Shown here: in pieces, positions 17,143-26,115 of the stretch | Layout: each line of letters starts with the position of its first letter | How positions within the stretch are numbered: position 1 is the first letter of the stretch | Assembly: GCA_031551265.1 (NCBI GenBank) | Contig: JAVBNU010000010.1 | Location: 1-64,000 of the forward strand | Direction: 5' to 3' | Length of the DNA stretch: 64,000 nt | From: JAVBNU01 sp031551265 | GTDB lineage: Bacteria > Cyanobacteriota > Vampirovibrionia > Gastranaerophilales > Gastranaerophilaceae | Notes under the pieces: model-generated | What the model was told of the DNA's origin: nothing | The model's database searches: none | What the model saw: only the letters and a program-made list of their open reading frames with translations | Program-made: the position numbers and the translations under genes

Positions 17143-19575
17143 TCAATCAATGCACGACAGCATTGTTATTATTTCGTTTGGAGATATTTTAAAACCTTCT
17201 TGTAATTTTGTTGGTTTCTCTTCCAAAGTTGTTGTTAAATACCCTTTTTGGTTGAGTTTCTTCGATTTTTTGCCTATATTTTGTAATCTAATGACCAAAT
17301 TATCCTTTTTATCTAATTTCACAGCTTGAACTAAAATTTCACTATCAAAATCAGGTAATAATTTTTTCTCAATCTCTGAAAACACTGAAACACACGGCTC
17401 GTAGAATTTTTCTGCATTTTTATAAAATTCGACCGGATTTTTGCCAAAGCACAGAGCAAAGTTTGCGTTATTTTGACTTAAACATTGCAAATCAGGCGTT
17501 TCAAGAGGTGGCCCGGCTGGTGTGCCCCGAGTTGGGTTTTTAGGGTTGGAAAGGATACCTGTTGAGCGCAAAATCGTTATCATCAGGTTATTTTTATGGA
17601 CTTCATATTCTTGCAGACCTTTTGTGATGATACAAACATCTTGCGCGCTGACGAATCGTTGCATTGGAGCGACATTTAGTTTTAATTCAATTCCTCTAGG
17701 TGCTGGCAGGTGTTTATAAATATCATACTCCGGGTCAAAAATTCGCTCTACCAAGCCAACAGTGTCCTCAGAAATTGTTTTATCAACAGGTTCAGGTAGG
17801 TTGAAAACTACCTGCAAAATATGGTCTGTTGGTTTGTTCAGCCAGTTTATGTCAAACTCTAGATAATCATTCTGGTTTTCGAGTTTAATATCAACTTGCA
17901 GTTTGTGTTTCAATGTTTTCTTACTACGTCCTGTAGAAATTGAATTTTCAGGGATTTCTATTTCATAGTTTACTCGTAAAATAGCTCTAATTAAACCGTG
18001 TTCGATAATTTTGGTTTCAACTAATTTAGCGCTGATTGGCTCGTCGCCTTTTAGTGCTCCAAAATTGTAGCTATCGCCAATATCGGCTCTGTCAATAATT
18101 TTTATAAAATCAGAGTAAATTTTTCCTGATTTTTTGTCGGTTACGGTAATTTTTGAATCATCAATTGTCAGAGAAATATTATTATTTTCAATGCTGTTTG
18201 TTCTGATTCTTAACGAGCTTTTTTCTTCAATGTAGCTTTGTTTTATAGGTGTTACCGAAAATGCCTGCAAGTTTTTTACATCAATTAAATACTCGTAAAT
18301 ATCAGTGTAATCCTCGGTTATAGGTACATCGTGAATATCGTATAGCTTATTATCGCCAAAACCTTTAGTTTTCGTGATTAACTGTGCGTTGTATTTTTTA
18401 TCGAGTATTTTATGGGTTTTAATTCTTACGCTGCCGTTGTATTCAAAATTTGAAAGATTTACAATAGACAAGCCATTGTCAGCTTTTGACAAGTCGCGAA
18501 CTGCACGTTTAATAACACCATTTGTCACAGCATCAACTTCTCCGTATCTAACCATAATTTCTTTATGTACGGTGTCAGTACTGCATCCGTAAATCCCATC
18601 ATGCGCGTGGTTTTTAAGCAGATGTTTGTATGCATAGTCACATTCGTTTTGATAGCTTTTGGAATATTTCAGTTTATGTGCAAAAGCCTGCAATGGCTCG
18701 GCAATCCTGGATAATTGCCATTGCGTATCTGCATTTTTTTGTTTTATATAAATTCGTGAAGAGTATACGCCTTTTAGCACAAACGTTTTTGAATTATCTA
18801 AAAACTCGCCTGCATACTTCTTTTTGTAGTTATTCTTAACTTTTTCGATATAATCAAACGGGCTGCCAAGAGTTATTTCATAACCTTTGAGATGTTTATT
18901 TATTTCTTTGATTTGTTTATTCAAATTAATCGGTGAGGCTAAATGATCGCCGCCAATTGGCAATAAAATATAATCAGAACTTTTTTCAGCGATTTTATCA
19001 AGTTCAGCCTGCAAAATTTCTGCTTTTTTCTTCGTTGAAACATCTGCCATGCTGAATACGTTTTGAAAATACCCGCGGATTAAGTTTATGGCTTTTAGGT
19101 TATGCCACATGAATTCAGAAGGTACATCGCCCAAGCCGCGCCACATCATTACATTTTGGATACCAAAAGCATTCAGAATATTAACTATACTCTTGCTGTG
19201 ACCGAAAGTATCTGCTAAATAACCGATATATTCATCGCATCCCCATTTTTTTGATTGTTCGATGCCCATTTTTAAATTACGGATAATGCTTTCACTATTG
19301 ACTAAAAACATATCAGACAGACAATAAAAAGGGCCTGCAAACAATTTTTTTTGTTTTATTAATTTTTCAATCAGCGGCTTTTTGTCAGGATAAATAGCAA
19401 GATAATCCTCAATTGCCGCAGTTTGTCCGTCAAAATAAAAAGAAGGAATCTTGCCTGTAATCAAATCCTTGAGGATTTTGTCCACAACTTCAATGAGACG
19501 CAGCCTGTATTCCTCAAACTCGCGATACCACTCTCTATCCCAGTGTGTATGAACGTATGCAATAACTTTCTTCAT
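17143..19575 (-). CDS. GH38 alpha-mannosidase
   Basis: 810 residues. Retaining Zn-dependent exo-alpha-mannosidase family, acting on alpha-mannosides such as those of host or yeast glycans. The N-terminal catalytic motifs are HTHWDREW (9-16; His11 and Asp13 as Zn ligands by family analogy), GYLADTFGHS with nucleophile D122, and HAHDGIYGCS near residue 325 with another His ligand. Middle and C-terminal beta-domains follow. No signal peptide, so cytoplasmic action on imported oligosaccharides is likely. The nanE-nanK pair at 46.1 kb gives a second amino-sugar/mannose-type route in this genome. Confidence 0.92.
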   Translation of the reverse strand: MKKVIAYVHTHWDREWYREFEEYRLRLIEVVDKILKDLITGKIPSFYFDGQTAAIEDYLAIYPDKKPLIEKLIKQKKLFAGPFYCLSDMFLVNSESIIRNLKMGIEQSKKWGCDEYIGYLADTFGHSKSIVNILNAFGIQNVMMWRGLGDVPSEFMWHNLKAINLIRGYFQNVFSMADVSTKKKAEILQAELDKIAEKSSDYILLPIGGDHLASPINLNKQIKEINKHLKGYEITLGSPFDYIEKVKNNYKKKYAGEFLDNSKTFVLKGVYSSRIYIKQKNADTQWQLSRIAEPLQAFAHKLKYSKSYQNECDYAYKHLLKNHAHDGIYGCSTDTVHKEIMVRYGEVDAVTNGVIKRAVRDLSKADNGLSIVNLSNFEYNGSVRIKTHKILDKKYNAQLITKTKGFGDNKLYDIHDVPITEDYTDIYEYLIDVKNLQAFSVTPIKQSYIEEKSSLRIRTNSIENNNISLTIDDSKITVTDKKSGKIYSDFIKIIDRADIGDSYNFGALKGDEPISAKLVETKIIEHGLIRAILRVNYEIEIPENSISTGRSKKTLKHKLQVDIKLENQNDYLEFDINWLNKPTDHILQVVFNLPEPVDKTISEDTVGLVERIFDPEYDIYKHLPAPRGIELKLNVAPMQRFVSAQDVCIITKGLQEYEVHKNNLMITILRSTGILSNPKNPTRGTPAGPPLETPDLQCLSQNNANFALCFGKNPVEFYKNAEKFYEPCVSVFSEIEKKLLPDFDSEILVQAVKLDKKDNLVIRLQNIGKKSKKLNQKGYLTTTLEEKPTKLQEGFKISPNEIITMLSCID

Positions 19576-19645
19576 TACTGTATTTTATATAATTTCGCCG
19601 GTAATGTCTATCGTAAGTTTCGTTAGTTTGTAAACTTATGTAAAG

Positions 19646-19659
19646 TTGATATATATCAA
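19646..19659. promoter_or_regulatory. perfect FNR/CRP-type palindrome TTGATATATATCAA
   Basis: TTGAT-ATAT-ATCAA matches the FNR consensus TTGAT-N4-ATCAA exactly. It lies 15 bases upstream of a possible -10 (TATACT, 19674-19679) for the RTX-like gene and about 70 bases upstream of the mannosidase start. An FNR/CRP-family regulator is the natural candidate, but none is encoded in the window. Confidence 0.5.
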
Positions 19660-19724
19660 ATAGGCAATTTTTATATACTCTTTGTTTTTAAATATATATA
19701 AAGTACCATAACAAGGAGAGACAC

Positions 19725-20258
19725 ATGTCAGAAGCACTTTCAATAAGCTCAATTGTAGGTAACATCGAAACCAGAGCGACAGATTTTTATAATCAAGAAG
19801 CACAACCCGGTAAAGGTAACAACGTATATGTTGGTGGCAGCGGCAGCGATGTCGTTTCTAACTACACTGACAACACCACAATCCTTTTAGGCGGTGGTGA
19901 CAACGTAGCTATGTCAGCCGGAAACTTCAACACAATTGAATGTCGTGGCACAGGCAACAATAAAATTGTCGCAATCGGTAACAACAACTATATCAGTGGC
20001 GCTTGCGGCGATGATAAGATTTACTTCCAGGGTAATGATTCAACCATTTTCGGACGCGGCGGCGATGATTATATTGTATTTGCCGGTAAACGCAATAATG
20101 TCAGCGGCGGCACAGGCAACGACAGTATTTACACAGCAACTTTAAATATATTAGTTCAAAAAGGACAATTATACTTTGCAGATATCAGCAATTTGCAGTC
20201 TTGCTACGGCGATGTTGATGCTGATGCTGAATTAGAAGTATATGACGACTGCGAATAA
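19725..20258 (+). CDS. RTX-like beta-roll repeat protein
   Basis: 177 residues with a strong AAGGAGAG ribosome site. Glycine/aspartate nonapeptide-like repeats run through about 30-135: GGSGSDVV, GGGDNVAM, ACGDDKIYF, GRGGDDYIVF and GGTGNDSIY, interleaved with Asn-rich strands. This is the Ca2+-binding parallel beta-roll pattern of hemolysin-type repeats. No N-terminal signal peptide; the C-terminus is short and acidic. RTX proteins are usually exported by type I secretion, but no such transporter is nearby. Role unknown (surface, adhesion or biofilm are possibilities). A perfect FNR-like site precedes it. Confidence 0.72.
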   Translation: MSEALSISSIVGNIETRATDFYNQEAQPGKGNNVYVGGSGSDVVSNYTDNTTILLGGGDNVAMSAGNFNTIECRGTGNNKIVAIGNNNYISGACGDDKIYFQGNDSTIFGRGGDDYIVFAGKRNNVSGGTGNDSIYTATLNILVQKGQLYFADISNLQSCYGDVDADAELEVYDDCE

Positions 20259-20260
20259 TA

Positions 20261-21181
20261 TTAATTATAAGAATTACTAAAATATCCACTTACTTCAATC
20301 ACATCTTTTTCAATCTGATTTTTCAACAAGTTTAATGAGCAAAATTTTTGCTCATTTCTTATTTTGTGGAGCGGAACAATTGCGATTTCTTCGCCGTAAA
20401 TGTCTTCGTCAAAATCGAATATATTGGCTTCAAGCAAGTATTCTTCTTTGTTTGATACAGTGGGTTTTTTGCCATAATTTAGGACTGATTGATGTGTTTT
20501 TCCTCTGACTTCAACTTTGGCTACATAAACACCTTGTTCAATCAGGACAATGTTTTCAGGGTAGATAACGTTTGCAGTCGGGAATGAAATTGTGCGTCCG
20601 ATTTTGTTGCCTTCGACGACCTTGCCTTTAATATAAAACTCGTATCCCAATAAATGGACGGCTTTACGGAAATCACCGGCCTCAATCATTGTTCTGATAG
20701 TGCTGCTGCTGATAAGCTCATGATTATACGTGATTGGCGGGATTTCAAAGTATTTGTATGAATACTTTTCCTGATGTTCTTTCAAAAACGCTGACCCCGC
20801 CATGTCTGAACCAAATGTGTGGTTAAAGCCTGTTGTGATTGCTTTTGGCTTGAAATATCGGATTAATCTGTCCTCTAAATATTGTTCGGCTGTTAGTTTG
20901 GCTAAATTTTCGTCAAAATTAATAACATAAACGTAATCAACACCAAGATTTGCGATTAAATTCAACCGCTCATCCAGTGATACAATGTTTCTTGACTTTG
21001 TTTCAGCGAAAAAATCACGCGGTGTATTTTGAAAAGTGACTACAGCCGATTTAGTATTATTTTCTTTGGCGAATTGGACGGTGTTTTTGATTACACATTG
21101 ATGTCCGAGGTGCACCCCGTCAAAATATCCTAAAGCCAAAGATAAATTTTCGTTGTTATCAAACTGATAAAAAACTTTCAT
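20261..21181 (-). CDS. ribF: bifunctional riboflavin kinase / FAD synthetase
   Basis: 306 residues. Converts riboflavin to FMN and then FAD. N-terminal nucleotidyltransferase domain with LGYFDGVHLGH (17-27) and ISSSTIR; C-terminal riboflavin kinase domain with GRTISFPTANV and LNYGKKPT. Last gene of a minus-strand cluster (23833 down to 20261); its stop codon is 3 bases from the convergent RTX-like gene's stop. Confidence 0.95.
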   Translation of the reverse strand: MKVFYQFDNNENLSLALGYFDGVHLGHQCVIKNTVQFAKENNTKSAVVTFQNTPRDFFAETKSRNIVSLDERLNLIANLGVDYVYVINFDENLAKLTAEQYLEDRLIRYFKPKAITTGFNHTFGSDMAGSAFLKEHQEKYSYKYFEIPPITYNHELISSSTIRTMIEAGDFRKAVHLLGYEFYIKGKVVEGNKIGRTISFPTANVIYPENIVLIEQGVYVAKVEVRGKTHQSVLNYGKKPTVSNKEEYLLEANIFDFDEDIYGEEIAIVPLHKIRNEQKFCSLNLLKNQIEKDVIEVSGYFSNSYN

Positions 21182-21192
21182 ATTAGTAAAAA

Positions 21193-21483
21193 TTACATTT
21201 CTTCTTTAATTGATTCGAAATATTCAGCAACACGCTCAAATTCGGCATCGTCGTCTATACGCTCAAAAATGTAACCATCGCCTTCTTTAAGAAGTTTCAT
21301 GACGATTGCCTCTTCGCCTTCTTCGTCGTCGTCACTTTCCGGTTCTTCTTCGTTGTATGGAAGAAGTATGCCATATTCTTGACCATCAAGCTCAAGCACG
21401 TCTATTACTTCAAATTTAACCACGTTGCCATCGTCGTCTTCTGTCTCAATTAGGGTGTTTTCCAGTTCATCATATGTCGTCAT
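21193..21483 (-). CDS. DUF1292 family protein
   Basis: 96 residues, strongly acidic. Pattern FEVIDVLELDGQEYGILLPY followed by Glu/Asp-rich linker and YIFERIDDDAEFERVAEYF is that of the DUF1292 (YrzB-like) family, which in Firmicutes is usually found beside ruvX (yrrK), as here. Biochemical role unknown. 6 bases from ruvX. Confidence 0.82.
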   Translation of the reverse strand: MTTYDELENTLIETEDDDGNVVKFEVIDVLELDGQEYGILLPYNEEEPESDDDEEGEEAIVMKLLKEGDGYIFERIDDDAEFERVAEYFESIKEEM

Positions 21484-21489
21484 GCTTTG

Positions 21490-21897
21490 TTATCCTTTCT
21501 TGTCCAAGTATTGTTGCAATATTATTCGGGCGCTTTCTATATCTACGAGGAATTTATTTTTTCTGAAATCAACTCTTTGCTCCCGCAAGTTTTCCTCAGC
21601 CTCATATGAGGTCAATCGTTCATCTTCATATACTATATCAAAATCATTTTTTAATAAACTGCCAAAATAGGTACAATCTTCAGCTTGTTTACCGATAGTG
21701 CCGTCCATGTTGATAGGGAGTCCGATGACTATCGTGTTGACGTTGCTTTCTTTGCAAATAACACGAATCCGTTCCAGCGCTTTATCTTCGGGCTGGCGTG
21801 GTATCATTTCGCAGGGCTGTGCAATAATTTGAAGATAATCACTCAAAGCTACTCCAATGCGCTTTGTGCCGACATCTAAACACATGACCTTATTCAT
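21490..21897 (-). CDS. ruvX: RuvX/YqgF, pre-16S rRNA nuclease family
   Basis: 135 residues, the usual YqgF size. RNase H-like fold: CLDVGTKRIGVALSD at 5-19 with the catalytic Asp, VIGLPINMDGT, and the YEDERLTSYEAE motif. Members process the 5' end of 16S rRNA and were first proposed as Holliday junction resolvases. Overlaps the preceding gene by 8 bases and is followed by DUF1292 at 6 bases. Confidence 0.93.
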   Translation of the reverse strand: MNKVMCLDVGTKRIGVALSDYLQIIAQPCEMIPRQPEDKALERIRVICKESNVNTIVIGLPINMDGTIGKQAEDCTYFGSLLKNDFDIVYEDERLTSYEAEENLREQRVDFRKNKFLVDIESARIILQQYLDKKG

Positions 21898-23533
21898 CGC
21901 CTGTCCACTCTGTTTCTATAATGTACAGTACTTTTTCTATAAATTCCTGTGAGAATTTTTCCTGATTTTTTTTGGTTTTGACCTGAAAGATATTTTTTGC
22001 CATGAACTCTTGTGCCTGACGCTCTTTTTGGCGCACGAAGAAAGAATACACACTCATTTCCAGCAGATTCATCAAAACATTCGAGTATGCTTCACTATCA
22101 TAAATGATGCTATACAGTAGATTAGCGGCTTTATTTTCACCTAAAATGCTGTATAAATATGCCGTCATTAGCAATTTTTCATTAATAAGCTCCTGCTCAT
22201 CCTCAGTAAATAAAGTGAGAAAATATTTTTCGAGCATGCTGTCCAAGAATTTTAAGGTAGGTTCTTTTTTTGAGTTTTGGTACTCAAATATTTCGGAAAG
22301 CATTTTTTGGATGGTATCATTGTCTTCATCGTAATACCAATTTTCGAGTACAGGACACATGTCATAAAGTTTCGCCAAATCCTTTGCTGAGGGTTTACTT
22401 TTTTTGAGGTTTGCTTTGAATATATTTTCTTTTGACTCGGTTAGGTCATTTACGTCTGACATGATGACTTTCCAGCAAATATACTCGTATGAAATTTTTT
22501 CTTTTGAGTTAAAGCATATCTCTTCGGCTGTGTCCAAAATAGATTTCGCGATTTCAGCACTAATTTGGATTTTTGTTTGGTTAAGATAAAATCTGTCTAC
22601 GATTTTCTCAAATTCTGCGATAGAAATCTCGTTGAAGCCGAAAGAATCGACAATACCGTCTTTTAAGTTCACCACAACCGAAAACATCTGAATGGTGTGG
22701 TCATCACGAATTCTTGAGACTATAAGACCTTGATTAGACATGCCATCAGGCATGCTTATATAGCATTGATAAATTTTGCCTTCTAAATTTAGCGTAGAAT
22801 CGACATCAGGCATTTGTGCCGTAGACAATTTCAGCATGCTAACGCTTTTTTTGATACGTGCCAAAATTAGTTCGTTGTCCTTATAAATAGCTTTAAATGT
22901 GTTTAATAATTCAAGAGCTTTTTTGGATTTTGTCTCGCCTAAAAGCTCAACAACTTTAACAAATTGCGCGGAATCAGGCATTGCGTAGAGAATTGGCATG
23001 AGAAGGTTTACTAACATGTCGCCCTGATAATCGTCTACAAGTGACTCAATCAACAATGTGGCGTCCTCAGGAGGTATAGCGCTGATGAAGTCGAGAAAAT
23101 CAATCTGCAACTCAGGGTTAGTCATGGAGTTTTGCAGCAATATTGTTGTGTCTTCGTTGATGATTGCCTCTGGTTCATCGAGGTATTGTTCAAAATTTTC
23201 GTACTTCAAAACCACACCCATGTTGCGCATGACTTTGATAAGTTTGTACTTTTGGTAGTCTGCCATGTCTTTTGAGAGCAGGAGTTTTTGTATATTCTCG
23301 TCCAAAACATCGTTTGGAATAATTTCAGTCAGCAGAAAAGAAATTACGCCTAAACGCTTTTCATCCTCGCTTTTCAGCAATTCTTTTATCAATGTTTCCA
23401 TCACAAAATCGGTATTTGAGATGGCTTTTAAATTATTTACAATTTCGCTTATATTGCTTTCATTAACTGTGCTTTGTGCCTGTAAATTTGCCACAGCAGC
23501 TAATATATCGGCGCGGATTAATAGTTTATTCAA
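21890..23533 (-). CDS. large helical-repeat protein of unknown function
   Basis: 547 residues, not recognised. Almost all helix: the first 240 residues alternate short Leu/Ile-rich helices (LLKSEDEKRLGVISFLLTEIIP, MTNPELQIDFLDFIS), recalling HEAT/Armadillo-type solenoids. A central part (about 250-320) looks beta-rich (GKIYQCYISMPDG, IQMFSVVVNLKDG), then a second helical half. No membrane segments. Sits between the stand-alone ClpX-type zinc finger gene and ruvX in a tight operon. A scaffold or regulator is a guess. Confidence 0.7.
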   Translation of the reverse strand: MNKLLIRADILAAVANLQAQSTVNESNISEIVNNLKAISNTDFVMETLIKELLKSEDEKRLGVISFLLTEIIPNDVLDENIQKLLLSKDMADYQKYKLIKVMRNMGVVLKYENFEQYLDEPEAIINEDTTILLQNSMTNPELQIDFLDFISAIPPEDATLLIESLVDDYQGDMLVNLLMPILYAMPDSAQFVKVVELLGETKSKKALELLNTFKAIYKDNELILARIKKSVSMLKLSTAQMPDVDSTLNLEGKIYQCYISMPDGMSNQGLIVSRIRDDHTIQMFSVVVNLKDGIVDSFGFNEISIAEFEKIVDRFYLNQTKIQISAEIAKSILDTAEEICFNSKEKISYEYICWKVIMSDVNDLTESKENIFKANLKKSKPSAKDLAKLYDMCPVLENWYYDEDNDTIQKMLSEIFEYQNSKKEPTLKFLDSMLEKYFLTLFTEDEQELINEKLLMTAYLYSILGENKAANLLYSIIYDSEAYSNVLMNLLEMSVYSFFVRQKERQAQEFMAKNIFQVKTKKNQEKFSQEFIEKVLYIIETEWTGDE

Positions 23534-23548
23534 AATTAAGTTCCCCGT

Positions 23549-23833
23549 TTAGATGTTATTCCAAAACATATCAAGGATTTTTTGCGCTTCACCTGAAGGC
23601 ATTTTATCTTCTAAAATTAGGAATTGTACAGCAATCATTGTGCATTCAGAGCATATATTGACATTAGGACCCTTAACCATTTTAACGACTTCGGTGTTGG
23701 GTCTTTGGCAAAAGCTGCAATATATAACGGGCAATTTTTGCTGAGCTTGCTCGGCTTGTGCTTGAGCAGCTTCTTCTTTTGCTTTTTTTCTGCTTTTTGC
23801 GCCGCCAAGGCTTATAACTTTATCATCACTCAT
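23549..23833 (-). CDS. stand-alone ClpX-type C4 zinc-finger protein
   Basis: 94 residues. After an Ala/Lys/Gln-rich helical N-terminus comes CSFCQRPNTEVVKMVKGP...ICSECT, a CX2C-CX2C zinc finger matching the ClpX N-terminal domain (ZBD), which dimerises and binds substrates or adaptors. The AAA+ domain is absent: the protein ends about 25 residues after the last Cys pair. May act as an adaptor or competitor for ClpX, or be an unrelated zinc ribbon. First gene of the cluster down to ribF. Confidence 0.75.
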   Translation of the reverse strand: MSDDKVISLGGAKSRKKAKEEAAQAQAEQAQQKLPVIYCSFCQRPNTEVVKMVKGPNVNICSECTMIAVQFLILEDKMPSGEAQKILDMFWNNI

Positions 23834-23975
23834 TTTTTTGTCCTTTTTGTAGTTTTGTATACATTGGTATGAGAAATTAATACTTTCTGTACATCATATA
23901 TTGTATATTATTTTTACAACCTTGCCAAATTTTTAAATTTTCTATATGATTTACGTATACCTGAAGGAGTTATTG

Positions 23976-24560
23976 ATGAGACATTTATCGTATATAATCG
24001 CTTTACTTATAGTAAGTGTTCTAACTACAGCTTGTATAAATAATTTGGCTGTGCAAAAGCTCAATGATAATGCGAAATCATATATTGAAAAAGGTGACAC
24101 GGAGTCTGCGATTTGTCGTTTGAAATCAAGTCTTGAGCTTGATAATCAAATGTATGAAACTCATTATAACCTCGGTATTGCATACCTAACAGCCAAAATG
24201 TACGATAAAGCTCAAGAAGAATTTAAGGCTACGATTGAATTAAATCCCGGTCTTGACGTCGCTTATTATTCATATGCGATAGCATTGGAAGAAGAGGCGA
24301 TTGCTCTTGAAAAACCTCCTGTTACAGACGAGGATAAGGCCGAAGGTAAAGCAGAACAGCCTCAAGAACTTAGCGTTGAGCAAAAAGCGTTGATAGTCCA
24401 AAAACTCAATGAAGCGATTCAAATGTATGATGGGTTTGTACAACGCACCAAAAGCACTAAAGAGCAAGAAGAAATTAAACAACGAATTGAAAGTATACAA
24501 AATAAAGTCCAAAAACTAGAGTCAGGCGTGGCTGATATGCCGCAGCAAAACGTAGAATAA
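23976..24560 (+). CDS. TPR-repeat putative lipoprotein
   Basis: 194 residues from the ATG at 23976, chosen because AAGGAG lies 6 bases upstream. Signal sequence 1-20 ends in VLTTAC, a weak lipobox with Cys at about 20. Two TPR units follow (about 30-100: AKSYIEKGDTESAICRLKSS and ETHYNLGIAYLTAKMYDKAQEE style), then a charged linker and a C-terminal coiled coil. Envelope assembly or scaffolding role likely. 3 bases before lgt, the enzyme that would lipidate it. Confidence 0.78.
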   Translation: MRHLSYIIALLIVSVLTTACINNLAVQKLNDNAKSYIEKGDTESAICRLKSSLELDNQMYETHYNLGIAYLTAKMYDKAQEEFKATIELNPGLDVAYYSYAIALEEEAIALEKPPVTDEDKAEGKAEQPQELSVEQKALIVQKLNEAIQMYDGFVQRTKSTKEQEEIKQRIESIQNKVQKLESGVADMPQQNVE

Positions 24561-24563
24561 AAG

Positions 24564-25391
24564 ATGTTTCAATCACCTGGAAGTACGTTATTTATTATAA
24601 ATAATTTTCCTATTCACTATTACAGTATTTGTATAGCGATTGCTATTATATGCGGAAGCGCCACATCGTGGTGGATTACATATAAATATTATCCGCACAT
24701 GGACCCCGACGATTTTTATAACTTTACCCCTCCAATCGTTTTGGGCGGCGTAATTGGTGCCCGTCTTTATTATGTCATGCTCACCTGGGACTATTTCAGC
24801 AAACATTTGAACGAAATAATTATGATATGGAACGGAGGCATGGCCATCCATGGCGCAATTGCAGGAGGGCTTATTGTCGGGTTGATTATCAGCAAAGTCA
24901 CGGGAAAAGGGTTTATTGAAAACTGCGACGCTGCTCCCTGGGGGATTATTGTTGGCCAAACTGTCGGACGTTGGGGTAATTTCTTCAACTCCGAGGCTTA
25001 CGGTCGCCCGACTGAGTTGCCATGGAAGCTGTACATTGCGCCTGAATACCGTATAGCCGGCTTTGAGGATTATGAATTTTTTCATCCAACGTTTTTATAT
25101 GAATCAATTTGTAATTTTATTATATTTTTGCTGCTTTTCTTTGTGTTTAGAAAAATGTTCCAAAATGTACGCGGCGGCGTGTTTTTCATGTACTTGATAT
25201 TATATTCAATCGGGCGAATACTCGTCGAGAGTATAAGACTTGATACGGTGTCGTTCGTACATGGTATACCTTTGCCAACATTTGTCTCTATTCTGACTAT
25301 TATTGCTGCAGGCGGGGTTTTAGTCTATATTACAATTAATAGAGATAAATTCAAAAAACAAGGCCCTGTTCCAAGGAAAGCTTTTAAATAA
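24564..25391 (+). CDS. lgt: prolipoprotein diacylglyceryl transferase
   Basis: 275 residues, polytopic inner membrane enzyme that attaches diacylglycerol to the lipobox cysteine of prolipoproteins. Diagnostic motifs: IGARLYYVM, GGMAIHGAIAGG with the essential His, and GRWGNFFNSEAYGRPTELPW. ATG is 3 bases after the TPR lipoprotein stop. Seven-helix pattern visible. Confidence 0.95.
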   Translation: MFQSPGSTLFIINNFPIHYYSICIAIAIICGSATSWWITYKYYPHMDPDDFYNFTPPIVLGGVIGARLYYVMLTWDYFSKHLNEIIMIWNGGMAIHGAIAGGLIVGLIISKVTGKGFIENCDAAPWGIIVGQTVGRWGNFFNSEAYGRPTELPWKLYIAPEYRIAGFEDYEFFHPTFLYESICNFIIFLLLFFVFRKMFQNVRGGVFFMYLILYSIGRILVESIRLDTVSFVHGIPLPTFVSILTIIAAGGVLVYITINRDKFKKQGPVPRKAFK

Positions 25392-25436
25392 GATTAGCTT
25401 ATACTGTTTGTTGTCTTATTTAGCATTATTTTTACA

Positions 25437-25612
25437 CGTCACCCCGCAGAGCCTAGCTGTGAGTATTTGAATAAGTGTATTTTGTGCGGGGTCTTTCTAA
25501 CAAACACACTTTGCCCATGATGTTCGAAGTACACGATGCATCCTCGTAGTTGGGAAGATACCGCACATAAACACTTATTACTACAATTCTACCTTTGGCG
25601 CTGCGGTATGAC
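25437..25612. repeat. dispersed CACCCCGCAG/TGTGCGGGGTC element, copy B
   Basis: Second copy of the element at 11213-11395, same orientation, sharing all main landmarks but with diverged spacers. The rest of the 25392-25763 gap shows no other gene; the ORFs across it are repeat-derived. Confidence 0.7.
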
Positions 25613-25763
25613 AGAAAACTTGGCGTCGAAGTATGTAGTGTGAACCATTGTCCACCACCACGACATTGCTGTCGGATTAACCCACCAATCTTTTGCAATA
25701 GTCTCAAAATCATGTATAATGATAAGGTAAACTTTTAGTGTATAGACAAAGAAAGGATAAGTT

Positions 25764-25925
25764 ATGGACAAATACAGATGCGTAGTATGCTATTACTTGT
25801 ACGACCCCGCAGAAGGAGATTTAGAGCACGGCATTGAGCACGGAACACCGTTTGAATCGCTGCCTGATGATTGGACTTGTCCGCTCTGTGGCGCTGATAA
25901 ATCTCATTTCGAGAAAGACGAGTAA
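25764..25925 (+). CDS. rubredoxin
   Basis: 53 residues. Small Fe(Cys)4 electron carrier. YRCVVCYYLYDP and DDWTCPLCGADKSHFE give the two CX2C knuckles with the family spacing and the typical Tyr, Pro, Trp and Gly neighbours. Preceded by AAAGGATAAGTT. Typical of anaerobes, where it passes electrons to rubrerythrin or oxygen-reducing flavoproteins; none of these partners is in the window. Confidence 0.96.
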   Translation: MDKYRCVVCYYLYDPAEGDLEHGIEHGTPFESLPDDWTCPLCGADKSHFEKDE

Positions 25926-26002
25926 TCTAAAATACTAACCTCGCCCCTATGCAGGAGAGGTCGCAGTTGTAAGCTGCACAAATCTAAATAATTTTAAATA
26001 GC

Positions 26003-26035
26003 AAAAAAGCCGGCTTATGTAAGTCGGCTTTTTTA
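26003..26035 (+). terminator. rho-independent terminator after rubredoxin
   Basis: AAAAAAGCCGGCTT-ATGT-AAGTCGGCTTTTTT: strong GC stem flanked by A and T runs; usable from both strands. Confidence 0.85.
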
Positions 26036-26115
26036 TGAGATTAAATAAGTTTCATGAAGTGTGTAAGATTTTTTTATTTATGCAATTTTTCGGGCTACGC
26101 CCTCAGAATGGCAAT

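Noticed and set aside
19725..20258. RTX toxin
   Set aside because: Only a short beta-roll; no pore-forming domain, acyltransferase or type I export genes nearby.
24588..25085. 165-codon ORF opposite lgt
   Set aside because: lgt is certain from its motifs; the antisense ORF has no motif and no start signal.
25453..25771. ORFs of 60-86 codons between lgt and rubredoxin
   Set aside because: Translate repeat element copy B; the real gene there is the 53-residue rubredoxin on the other strand.
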